In this document: positions 18,755 to 26,414 of the stretch, piece by piece
How the letters are laid out: the number at the start of each line of letters is the position of its first letter
How positions within the stretch are numbered: the stretch's first letter is position 1
DNA from: Naasia sp. SYSU D00057
GTDB taxonomy: Bacteria > Actinomycetota > Actinomycetes > Actinomycetales > Microbacteriaceae
NCBI RefSeq assembly: GCF_017916505.1
Contig: NZ_JAFMSZ010000002.1
Coordinates: 1-64,000, forward strand
Reading direction: 5' to 3'
Length of the DNA stretch: 64,000 nt
The notes under the pieces: model-generated
Database searches by the model: none
The model's input: the letters and a program-made list of their open reading frames with translations, nothing else
Told to the model about the DNA's origin: nothing
Made by a program: the position numbers and the translations under genes

Positions 18755-19621
18755 ATGGTTCTCCGCATCGACCCCCGGCTCACCCTCGTCTGGCGCTCTC
18801 CCACCGACCTGCAGGTCGGCGCCGACCGGCCCGACCGCGTCCTCGCCGGCGTCACCCCGGCCGAGGAGCAGCTGGTGCGGGCACTCCGGATCGGCACCAC
18901 GCGCGGCGGGCTCGACGTCGTCGCCGGCGAGTGCGGGCTGGCCGGGCACGACGTCGATCGGCTGCTCGCCCGGCTCGGCGACGCAGTGGTCGCGACCGCT
19001 CCACAGGGCGCCCCGCTCGCCGTCGCACTGGAGACCGGCGGCCTCGCCGGCCCCGCCGCGCGCATCGCCGCCGCGCTCGGCTCGGCCGGGGTGCGCCTCG
19101 CCGCGGCAGGCGAGCGGCCGGCCCTCGCGGTGCTGCTCGCGGGGCACGTCGTCCGCCCGGAGGCGGCGGCGCGCTGGCTCGGGCGCGACGTGCCGCACCT
19201 CGCTGTCGTGTTCGGCGACGAGGAGGTCGAGCTCGGCCCGATGGTGCTGCCCGGCCGCACCTCGTGCCTCGCCTGCGCCGCCCGGCACCGGGTCGCGGAG
19301 GACGCCGCCTGGGGTGTGATCGCCACGCAGCTCCTCGACGGACGGCATCCGGCGGCGGCAGCGGGTGACGCGGTGCTCGTGCACGAGGCCGCCGTCCGGC
19401 TGCTCCGCGTGGCGGACGCCGTCCGCGCCGGAAGCCGCACCGGGCTCGAGGAGCGGTCGCTGCGCCTCGGCCGGCGGGGGCTGATCAGCGAGCGGCGGTG
19501 GCCGCCGTCTCCCGGATGCTCGTGCCGAGCTCTTCCAGGAACCGGGACGGCTCCCGGGTCGACGCGCGGTGCGGACCGGCCGAGGCCCAGGACAGCCGCA
19601 GCGCGGATCGCGCCCGGGTGA
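18755..19621 (+). CDS. ThiF/E1-like cyclodehydratase-type protein
   Basis: A 288-residue protein of the ThiF-like group annotated as TOMM/bacteriocin cyclodehydratase-like in actinobacteria; it occupies the position of Rv3196. It has a short winged-helix-like N-terminal part (LVVRALRIG type, residues 1-75) and a Rossmann-like core. A zinc-type cysteine set is split between CLAC (about residues 170-173) and the C-terminal CSC (about 254-256). The last 46 codons overlap the 3' end of the UvrD-type gene on the other strand, yet they carry RRWPPSPGCSC, the expected closing motif, so the overlap looks real. The conserved start VLRIDPRL fixes ATG at 18755; ATG at 18746 is an alternative. No leader peptide or partner YcaO gene is nearby. 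Confidence 0.7.
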   Translation: MVLRIDPRLTLVWRSPTDLQVGADRPDRVLAGVTPAEEQLVRALRIGTTRGGLDVVAGECGLAGHDVDRLLARLGDAVVATAPQGAPLAVALETGGLAGPAARIAAALGSAGVRLAAAGERPALAVLLAGHVVRPEAAARWLGRDVPHLAVVFGDEEVELGPMVLPGRTSCLACAARHRVAEDAAWGVIATQLLDGRHPAAAAGDAVLVHEAAVRLLRVADAVRAGSRTGLEERSLRLGRRGLISERRWPPSPGCSCRALPGTGTAPGSTRGADRPRPRTAAARIAPG

Positions 19622-21203
19622 TGCCCACGTAGAGCAGCCGGCGCTCCTCCTCGATCGCGCCCGGAGTCTTCGCGTAGCTGATCGGCAGGTACCCCTCCGA
19701 GAGCCCCGCGAGGTAGACGCGCTCCCACTCGAGGCCCTTCGCCGAGTGCACCGTGGCGAGGGTGACCGCATCGACGGTCGGCTCGTGCTGCGCGGCCTGA
19801 CGCTCGGCGAGATCCTCGACGAACTGGGCGAGCGTCGTCCCGGCCGGCGCCTCCTCGGCGAGGCCCATCAGGGTGTCGAGCGACTCCCACCGGTCGCGGA
19901 CGGCGCCTCGGGTCTCGGGCGGCTGCTGCGACCAGCCGAGCGACCGGAGCACGTCGCTCACCGTCTTGAAGAGCGGGTCCGAGGACATCGTGAGGGCGGC
20001 GGCGCGGAGCATCATCATCGCCTCCTTCACCTCCCGCTTCTCGAAGAACCGCTCGGAGCCGCGCACCGCGCAGGCGATGCCCCGTTCCGCGAACGCCGCC
20101 TCGAACGCGGCTGACTGGGAGTTGATGCGGTAGAGCACCGCGATGTCGCGGAGCCGCTCGCCCGCGGCGGCACGGACCGCGACGTCGTCGGCGATGGACC
20201 GCGCCTCCGCCTGCTCGGTCGGATACGACAGGGCGGCGACCGCCGGCTCCGCCCCGTCGGCGGGATGCGCCGCGGCGACGAGGGACAGGGCGCCCGGCCG
20301 GTCGCGCATGAGGCGATTCGCGGCGGCGACCACGCCCGGGACGGACCGGTAGTTCCGCTCCAGGCGGATGACGGACGCGTCGGGATAGCGGGAGCCGAAG
20401 TCGAGCAGGTAATCGGCCCGGGCGCCGGCGAAGGAGTAGATGGTCTGGCTGGCGTCACCGACGACGCACACGTCGCGCCGGTCGCCCATCCATGCGGCGA
20501 GCAGCTGCTGCTGCAGCGGGGAGACGTCCTGGTACTCGTCCACGACGAAGAACCGGTACTGCTCGCGCACGTGCTGCGCGACGCGCGGCTCCTCCTCGAT
20601 CATGCCGATCGTCGCGAGCAGCACGTCCTCGAAGTCGAGCTGCCGTCGCGCGTCCTTGAGCTCCTCGTACTGGCGCTGGATGGCCGTCGCCCGGCGAGGG
20701 TCGAGCCCGTTCGGCAGCGCGCGGTCGACGGCACGCTGCTCGTACTGCTCGAGGGAGAGGCCGCTCACCTTGCGCCACTCGATCTCGGCCGCGATGTCGC
20801 GCAGCGCGGCGGTGTCGACCGCGACGCCGACGCCCTCCGCGGCCTGCGCGAGGAGGCGCGCCTTGCTGTCGAGCACGCGGGGCAGGGTGCCGCCGACGAC
20901 CTGGGGCCAGAAGTAGCTGAGCTGCGAGAGCGCCGCGGCGTGGAACGTGCGCGCCTGCACTCCCGCCGCGCCGAGCACGCGGAGGCGGCTGCGCAGCTCG
21001 CCCGCGGCGCGGCTCGTGAAGGTGAGCGCCATGACGCGGCTCGGCGGGTACACCCCGGACGCGACGCCGTACGCGATGCGGTGGGTGATCGCCCGGGTCT
21101 TGCCGGTGCCGGCACCCGCGAGGAGGCAGACGGGCCCGAGGAGGGTCTCGGCGGCGACGCGCTGCTCCGGATCGAGCCCGTCGAGGAGGTCCTCCGCGGT
21201 CAC
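19485..21203 (-). CDS. UvrD/Rep-family superfamily I DNA helicase (UvrD2-like)
   Basis: A 572-residue 3'-5' DNA helicase. Motif I is LAGAGTGKTRAITHR, Ia ALTFTSRAAGELR, II VVDEYQDVSP, III VGDASQTIYSFAGA, IV LERNYRS, V VHSAKGLEWE and VI LLYVGITRARSAL. It holds the place of mycobacterial UvrD2 (Rv3198c) next to nudC, but ends soon after motif VI and lacks the C-terminal HRDC and tetracysteine parts of that protein. GTG at 21203 is preferred; the alternative at 21278 would lie inside nudC. The 3' end overlaps the ThiF-like gene by 137 bp in convergent orientation. Confidence 0.88.
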   Translation of the reverse strand: MTAEDLLDGLDPEQRVAAETLLGPVCLLAGAGTGKTRAITHRIAYGVASGVYPPSRVMALTFTSRAAGELRSRLRVLGAAGVQARTFHAAALSQLSYFWPQVVGGTLPRVLDSKARLLAQAAEGVGVAVDTAALRDIAAEIEWRKVSGLSLEQYEQRAVDRALPNGLDPRRATAIQRQYEELKDARRQLDFEDVLLATIGMIEEEPRVAQHVREQYRFFVVDEYQDVSPLQQQLLAAWMGDRRDVCVVGDASQTIYSFAGARADYLLDFGSRYPDASVIRLERNYRSVPGVVAAANRLMRDRPGALSLVAAAHPADGAEPAVAALSYPTEQAEARSIADDVAVRAAAGERLRDIAVLYRINSQSAAFEAAFAERGIACAVRGSERFFEKREVKEAMMMLRAAALTMSSDPLFKTVSDVLRSLGWSQQPPETRGAVRDRWESLDTLMGLAEEAPAGTTLAQFVEDLAERQAAQHEPTVDAVTLATVHSAKGLEWERVYLAGLSEGYLPISYAKTPGAIEEERRLLYVGITRARSALRLSWASAGPHRASTREPSRFLEELGTSIRETAATAAR

Positions 21204-21231
21204 CGGGCCGCTCCCGCGCGACGCGGAAGGA

Positions 21232-22179
21232 TCAGGGAGCGTCGAGGGGTCCGCCGTACCACTGCTCGATGATCGCACGGGCGATGGACGTCCGGCTGGG
21301 GATGCCGATGGTGCGCGTGCCGTCGGCGAGGTCCTCGCGGCTGAACCACCGGAGGTCGATGAGCTCGACCCCGTCCGGCACGGGGTCGGGGCTCGTCGCC
21401 GGGTCCACCTTCGCCCGGAAGCCGATCATGATCGACGCGGGGAACGGCCACGGCTGGGAGCCGACGTAGACGGGGTCGATGACGGTGAGCCCCGACTCCT
21501 CCTTGATCTCGCGGACCACGGCGGCCTCGAGCGACTCGCCCGGCTCGACGAAGCCGGCGAGGATCGAGTACCGATCGCCGCCCCACAGCGCGTTGGCGCC
21601 GAGCAGCAGCCGGTCGTGCTCGTCTGTGACGCCGACGATGATCGCGGGGTCGGTACGCGGGAAGACGTGGTGCCCGCCCGACTCCTCGGTCTCCCCCTCG
21701 GGGTGACGCACCCAGCCGCCCTGCGCCGGGAGGGTGGGCACCCCCGTGCGCGGGGAGAAGCCGTGGGAGGCGTGCCAGTTCGTGATCGCGAGCGCCTGCG
21801 TGAACAGTCCCGCATCGAGCGAGTCGAGGTCGGCGCCCAGGCGGCGCAGGTCGCCCCAGCGGTCCCGGTCCGCCTGCAGCGCCTCGGCGGCGGCTTCGTC
21901 GAGGACGGCCGCGACGATCGGTGACCCCGCGCTGTCGCCCTCGAGCGCGCGGCCGAGGTAGACGACGAGGTCGGCGGCCGGCAGCGCCGACAGCGGCAGC
22001 AGCTCGAGGTGCGGGCGGCTCCCGTCGGCGAGCAGCGCGGCCCCGCGGGAGAGCACCACGGCACGGGTGCGGGGGTCGGCGCGGAGCTCGTCGAGGAGCC
22101 CCGGACGCGACCGTGTGAGGTAGTCGCGGTCGACGGAGGACCGGGAGAGCGCCAGCTGCGAGGTGAGCGATTCGTGCAT
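21232..22179 (-). CDS. nudC: NAD(+) diphosphatase / NADH pyrophosphatase
   Basis: A 315-residue Nudix enzyme that hydrolyses NAD(H) to NMN(H) and AMP and may remove NAD caps from RNA. The Nudix box is GFVEPGESLEAAVVREIKEE (complete GX5EX7REUXEEXGU pattern), and the NudC-specific motif SQPWPFPAS follows. The zinc ribbon before the Nudix domain has lost all four cysteines: the usual FCPRCG reads FSPRTG and the second pair is replaced by HPEGETEESGGHH. The start is uncertain: ATG 22179 is used because an upstream ATG at 22191 sits on a likely -10 element (CAGAAT, 22190-22195). It is followed after 28 nt by the helicase gene. Confidence 0.87.
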   Translation of the reverse strand: MHESLTSQLALSRSSVDRDYLTRSRPGLLDELRADPRTRAVVLSRGAALLADGSRPHLELLPLSALPAADLVVYLGRALEGDSAGSPIVAAVLDEAAAEALQADRDRWGDLRRLGADLDSLDAGLFTQALAITNWHASHGFSPRTGVPTLPAQGGWVRHPEGETEESGGHHVFPRTDPAIIVGVTDEHDRLLLGANALWGGDRYSILAGFVEPGESLEAAVVREIKEESGLTVIDPVYVGSQPWPFPASIMIGFRAKVDPATSPDPVPDGVELIDLRWFSREDLADGTRTIGIPSRTSIARAIIEQWYGGPLDAP

Positions 22180-22229
22180 CGACCTGGGCATTCTGCGTGG
22201 CGATCGGCTGGGGAGGAGGGGGACAGACC

Positions 22230-22235
22230 TACCCT
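22230..22235 (+). promoter_or_regulatory. -10 element, predicted leaderless start of the phosphotransferase-like gene
   Basis: TACCCT ends 8 nt before the ATG at 22243; the GGAGGAGG at 22212 is too far upstream to be a ribosome binding site. Confidence 0.5.
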
Positions 22236-22242
22236 CTTCGGT

Positions 22243-23292
22243 ATGGCCCGATCCCACCTCACTCTAGCCGCGCTGGCCACCTCCGCCGTGGCAGGGCTCG
22301 ACGTCGCGGCGGCTCAGCCCTTCACGTCGAACCGGCACGGTGACTTCGACACGGCGCTGCTCACCGCACGGGACGGCAGCCACTACCTGGTGCGCGTCCC
22401 GAACTCGGATGCGGCCGAGGCCGCCCAGACCGCCGAGCTGTCGGCCCTCACCGCCCTCAGCTCCGGCGCCCGCACCCGGCTCCCCTTCGCCCTGACCTCC
22501 TTCGTCGGCCAGACGATGCTCCGCTCCCGCGACGGCCGCGCGGCCCGCCGCGCCACCGTCTACGAGTTCGTCTACGGCCGCCGCGTGCGCCTCGAGCGCC
22601 TCTTCCCCGGCGTGCTGCCGGAGTCGATCGGCGGGGCGATCGCCGCCATCCACACCCTTCCGACCAGCTTCGTCATCGACGCCGGGCTGCCCGTCGTCAC
22701 CGCGATCGACAGCCTCCGCTCGGTCGTCGGCGTCATGGACCGTGCCGCCGCCACCTCCCTCGTCCCCGCGCCGCTGCTGTCGCGGTGGGAGAGCGCCACC
22801 GACGACACCGCCCTGTGGCAGTACCAGCCGAGCGTCATCCACGGCGCCATGAACGCGGACGCCCTGCTGCAGAGCGAGGACCGCGTGGTCGGCGTGCTCG
22901 GCTGGTCGGACCTGCGGGTCGGCGACCCGGCGCGCGACCTGTCCTGGATCCTCTCCGCGCCGAGCCCCGACACGGTGGACCAGGTGCTCGACGCCTACGC
23001 CGAGGCCCGGCCCGGATCGGACGTGAACGAACTGCGCCGCCGCGCCATGCTCTACGCCGAGCTCGAGCTCGCCAAGTGGCTGCTCTTCGGCTTCGACACG
23101 AAGGACAGCGGCGTGGTCGACGACGCCGTCGCCATGCTCGACGTCCTCGTGCAGAGCGTGCAGGGCCACACGGCGGGCGCGCTCGCGCACGAGACGGGTC
23201 CGATCCTCGACGTCGACGAGGTCGAGCGGATGCTCGACCAGCGGCCTCAGGTGGCGCTCGACCAGCGCTCCCGCAACTCGCTCTCGGAGTAG
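22243..23292 (+). CDS. Aminoglycoside/macrolide phosphotransferase-fold protein, probable pseudokinase
   Basis: A 349-residue protein with the APH/choline kinase fold, annotated in relatives as macrolide 2'-phosphotransferase. The N-lobe (GDFDTALLTARDGSHYLVRV) and C-lobe (YAELELAKWLLFGF) are seen. The catalytic loop, normally HGDxxxxN, reads HGAMNADALL, and the metal-binding Asp of the later motif (usually I-D-W) reads VLGWSDL. Both key aspartates are thus replaced, so kinase activity is doubtful. It is divergent from nudC and its end overlaps adnB by 46 bp. This position is conserved in the family, which suggests a housekeeping rather than a resistance role. Confidence 0.75.
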   Translation: MARSHLTLAALATSAVAGLDVAAAQPFTSNRHGDFDTALLTARDGSHYLVRVPNSDAAEAAQTAELSALTALSSGARTRLPFALTSFVGQTMLRSRDGRAARRATVYEFVYGRRVRLERLFPGVLPESIGGAIAAIHTLPTSFVIDAGLPVVTAIDSLRSVVGVMDRAAATSLVPAPLLSRWESATDDTALWQYQPSVIHGAMNADALLQSEDRVVGVLGWSDLRVGDPARDLSWILSAPSPDTVDQVLDAYAEARPGSDVNELRRRAMLYAELELAKWLLFGFDTKDSGVVDDAVAMLDVLVQSVQGHTAGALAHETGPILDVDEVERMLDQRPQVALDQRSRNSLSE

Positions 23293-26200
23293 AGCCGCTC
23301 GGGCCGGATCACCTCGTCATCGGCGACGAAGTAGAAGGCCGCGTCGATCGACTCCGGCTCGACCCCGCGCCACTTCGCGTAGGCGAGCCGGTACAGCGCG
23401 AGCTGGAACTGCTTCTGCTCGAGGTCGGCCGCGTCCTTCGGAGCCTTGCCGGTCTTCCAGTCGACGATCTCCCAGCGGCCGTCGCGCTCGAACACCGCGT
23501 CGATCTTGCAGATGACCACGCGGTCGACGAACGGCAGGTGGATCTCGAGCTCGACCGCCTCCGGCTTCAGTTCCGCCCACTCGGAGCGCTCGAAGGTGCG
23601 GCGCAGCTCGTCGAAGTCCTCGCTCTCGACGAGGTCCTCGAGGTCGAGGTCCCGGTCGCCGGGCAGGGCGTCGACCAGCTCGTCGAGTCCGCCGAGCCCG
23701 TACCGCTGCTCCACCCAGGAGTGGAACATCGTGCCGAGCCGCGTCTGCCGGTACGGCCGCTGCGGCATGGGCCGGCGCAGGTTCGCGGCGACCGCGGCCG
23801 GATCGGTCACGTAGTCCTTGAACGCGGACGCGGAGATGCGGACGGGCAGCTCGACGAGCTCCGCGTCGAGCCGGCGCATCTCGCGCTCCGCGAGGAGGAG
23901 GTCGATCCGCTCGCCCCACGGCGTCGGCGCCGCCGGGTCCGCCGCGCGCACCGCCTCGGCCGCGGCGAGCACGCGCGGCGCCCTGGCACCGAGCGGGTCG
24001 CTCGGCCACGGCACGTGCGTGACCAGGTCGTCGAGCGGGTTCTCCTCGTCCTGCGGCGCCTCGGGCAGGGCGTCGGGCGGCAGGAGCCCGGCGTCCTGCA
24101 GGTCGCGCAGGTACTGTCCCGGGCCGCGCGGCTTGCGCTGCGTCCACCAGAAGGAGCCGGTCAGGAGCAGCGCCCGCTTGGCGCGGGTGACCGCGACGTA
24201 GGCCAGCCGGCGCTGCTCGTCGGCGAACGCGTCGGCGACCGCCGAGCAGTAGCCGCCGTACGCCTCGTCGAACTCCTTGCCCGACTCCAGGGTGCGCCAC
24301 GGCAGGGACGGCAGGTCCGGCGCGTCGCCGCGGAACTCGTACGGCAGCTCCCCGAACGCGAGCCAGCCCTGCTTGCTGCGGGGCGGCGCCGGGAGCTCGC
24401 CCTCGACCATGCGGGGCACGGCGACGGCGTCCCACTCGAGGCCCTTCGCGCCGTGGATGGTGAGCACCTGGACGGTGCCCGGCTCCGCGTCCTCGGTGCG
24501 CGGGCTGAGGTTCTCGCGCTCCTCGGCGAGCTCGAGCCAGGACAGGAAGGAGCCGAGCCCGCTCGACGCGTCGCCCGCGACGAAGTCCGCGACCAGCTCC
24601 GTGAAGCCGTCGAGACCGGCCCGTCCGATGGGCGCCGACTCGTTGGCGGCGACCTCGACGTCGAGCAGCATCTCCTGCTGGACGAGCGCGACGAGGTCGA
24701 GGAGGTCGAGGCCCACCCGGCTGCGCAGCGAGGCCAGTTCCCGGCCGAGCGCGCGGAGCCGCCGGACGCCCTCCGCGCTGAATGCCGTCAGCTGCCCGTG
24801 GCCCTCGGGCGCGGTGGCGACGAAGTCGAGCGCGTCGACGATCGACATCCCCTCGTCCGCGACGGTGGACGCGCGGAGCACGTCGCGGACCCCCTCGGCG
24901 AGCTGCTGCTGGCCGGAGTCGCGGGCGGAGAGCCAGGAGGCGAGGTCGCGCAGCGCCTTGACGTCGCGGACCCCGATGCGCCAGCGGGCGCCGGTGAGGA
25001 GACGCAGCAGGTACGGACCGGCAGTCGGGTCGTGCAGCACCCGGAGGGTCGCGACGAGGTCCACGACGGCCGGATCCTCGAGCAGCCCGCCGACGCCGAG
25101 GACGTGGAAGGGCACGCCCTGGTCCGCGAGCGCGCGCGTGAACACGGCGACCTTCTTGAGCGAGCGGCACAGGAGGGCGGCGGTCGGCGGCTCGCCGTCG
25201 CGGCGCTCGTCGAGCTTCTCGGCGAACCAGCGGGCGACCTCGCCCGCCTCCTCGAGCACGGTCTCACGGAACTCGACGGTCAGCTCTCCGTCACCGGACC
25301 CGGGACGGCGCTCGAGCCTCTCCACGGGAATGGGCGATGCCGCGGACAGCGGGGCGACGAGGGCGTTCGCCGCGTCGAGCACCCGGCCGGGGTTCCGCCA
25401 GCTCGTCGACAGCGCGAACGTGCGCGTCTCGGCGCCGCCGCCGAAGTCGCGGCCGAAGCGGGCGAGGTTGCTCGCGCTGGCCCCGCGCCAGCCGTAGATG
25501 GACTGGTGCGGGTCGCCGACCGCCATCACCGCGCTGCCGCGGAACAGCTCGCCGAGCAGCCGGGTCTGGACGACGCTCGTGTCCTGGTACTCGTCGAGGA
25601 GCACGACCCGGTAGCGGGCACGGTACGCGTCGGCGACGCCCGGCACGCGGCGGACGATCTCGAGGGCGAGCGCGATCTGGTCGGAGAACTCGATGAGCCC
25701 GCGCCGCACCTTCTGCCGCGCGTACTCCTCGGCGAGCGCGAGCAGCGGCGGGAGGGTGCCGACGATCGCGAGCGCGTCGCGCAGCGACTTGTACTGCTGC
25801 TTGGCGCGCGGGCTGCCGTAGGGCAGCTCCTCGAGCCGGGCGAAGTCGTCGATCATGCGGCGCACGTCCGCGCCGTCGACGATGTTGTCGGCCATGGCGC
25901 GGCTCAGCGCGAGCACGCCCTCGGTGACGCGGTCCACCGACTTCTCGAGCCCGATCAGCCGCTCGTCGTCGCTGCCGACCACGACCCGGCGGGCGAGCTG
26001 CCAGGCCGACGCCTCGCCGAGAACGAGCGCGTCCGGCTCCCGGCCGATCGAGAGCGCGTGCTCACGGAAGAGGGTGCTGGCGAAGGAGTTGTAGGTGGCG
26101 ATGGTGGCGGCGTCGAACGGGTCGGACTCGGCGGGCGCGTACGGCGTCGCCGACAGTCCCGCGATGCGGCGCCCGACGCGCTCGTTCAGCTCGCCGGCCG

Positions 26201-26414
26201 CCTTGCGGGTGAAGGTGAGGCCGAGGATCTCGCTCGGCTCCGCGGCCCGGTTGGCGAGCAGGTAGACGACCCGGTTCGCCATCGTCTCGGTCTTGCCGCT
26301 GCCGGCGCCCGCGAGGACGAGGGCCGGCGTGAGCGGCGCCTCGATGACGGCCTTCTGCTGGTCGGTGGGCTCGGGCAGGCCGAGCGCCGCCGCGATCTGC
26401 GCCGCGGTGGTCAT
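23247..26414 (-). CDS. adnB: AdnB subunit of the AdnAB helicase-nuclease (UvrD-like helicase, RecB-like nuclease)
   Basis: A 1055-residue subunit of the actinobacterial double-strand-break resection motor that replaces RecBCD/AddAB. The N-terminal superfamily I helicase has motif I LAGAGSGKTETMANR, II VVLLDEYQDTS, III GDPHQSIYGWRGAS, V IHGAKGLEWD and VI RRLAYVAVTRAKRAL. The C-terminal PD-(D/E)XK nuclease has GTMFHSWVEQ, KIDAVFERDGRWEIVDWKTG and QLALYRLAYAKW, all catalytic positions being present. In mycobacteria AdnB is the leading motor. Its ATG overlaps the adnA stop by 4 nt (ATGA). Confidence 0.9.
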   Translation of the reverse strand: MTTAAQIAAALGLPEPTDQQKAVIEAPLTPALVLAGAGSGKTETMANRVVYLLANRAAEPSEILGLTFTRKAAGELNERVGRRIAGLSATPYAPAESDPFDAATIATYNSFASTLFREHALSIGREPDALVLGEASAWQLARRVVVGSDDERLIGLEKSVDRVTEGVLALSRAMADNIVDGADVRRMIDDFARLEELPYGSPRAKQQYKSLRDALAIVGTLPPLLALAEEYARQKVRRGLIEFSDQIALALEIVRRVPGVADAYRARYRVVLLDEYQDTSVVQTRLLGELFRGSAVMAVGDPHQSIYGWRGASASNLARFGRDFGGGAETRTFALSTSWRNPGRVLDAANALVAPLSAASPIPVERLERRPGSGDGELTVEFRETVLEEAGEVARWFAEKLDERRDGEPPTAALLCRSLKKVAVFTRALADQGVPFHVLGVGGLLEDPAVVDLVATLRVLHDPTAGPYLLRLLTGARWRIGVRDVKALRDLASWLSARDSGQQQLAEGVRDVLRASTVADEGMSIVDALDFVATAPEGHGQLTAFSAEGVRRLRALGRELASLRSRVGLDLLDLVALVQQEMLLDVEVAANESAPIGRAGLDGFTELVADFVAGDASSGLGSFLSWLELAEERENLSPRTEDAEPGTVQVLTIHGAKGLEWDAVAVPRMVEGELPAPPRSKQGWLAFGELPYEFRGDAPDLPSLPWRTLESGKEFDEAYGGYCSAVADAFADEQRRLAYVAVTRAKRALLLTGSFWWTQRKPRGPGQYLRDLQDAGLLPPDALPEAPQDEENPLDDLVTHVPWPSDPLGARAPRVLAAAEAVRAADPAAPTPWGERIDLLLAEREMRRLDAELVELPVRISASAFKDYVTDPAAVAANLRRPMPQRPYRQTRLGTMFHSWVEQRYGLGGLDELVDALPGDRDLDLEDLVESEDFDELRRTFERSEWAELKPEAVELEIHLPFVDRVVICKIDAVFERDGRWEIVDWKTGKAPKDAADLEQKQFQLALYRLAYAKWRGVEPESIDAAFYFVADDEVIRPERLYSESELRERWSSAT

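Noticed and set aside
19482-19621. Possible frameshift in the ThiF-like gene, because a TGA lies in another frame at 19482
   Set aside because: The unshifted frame continues into the expected cysteine motif RRWPPSPGCSC, so the gene is more likely intact.
22243-23292. Macrolide resistance phosphotransferase
   Set aside because: Both catalytic aspartates are replaced and the gene sits in a conserved housekeeping block.
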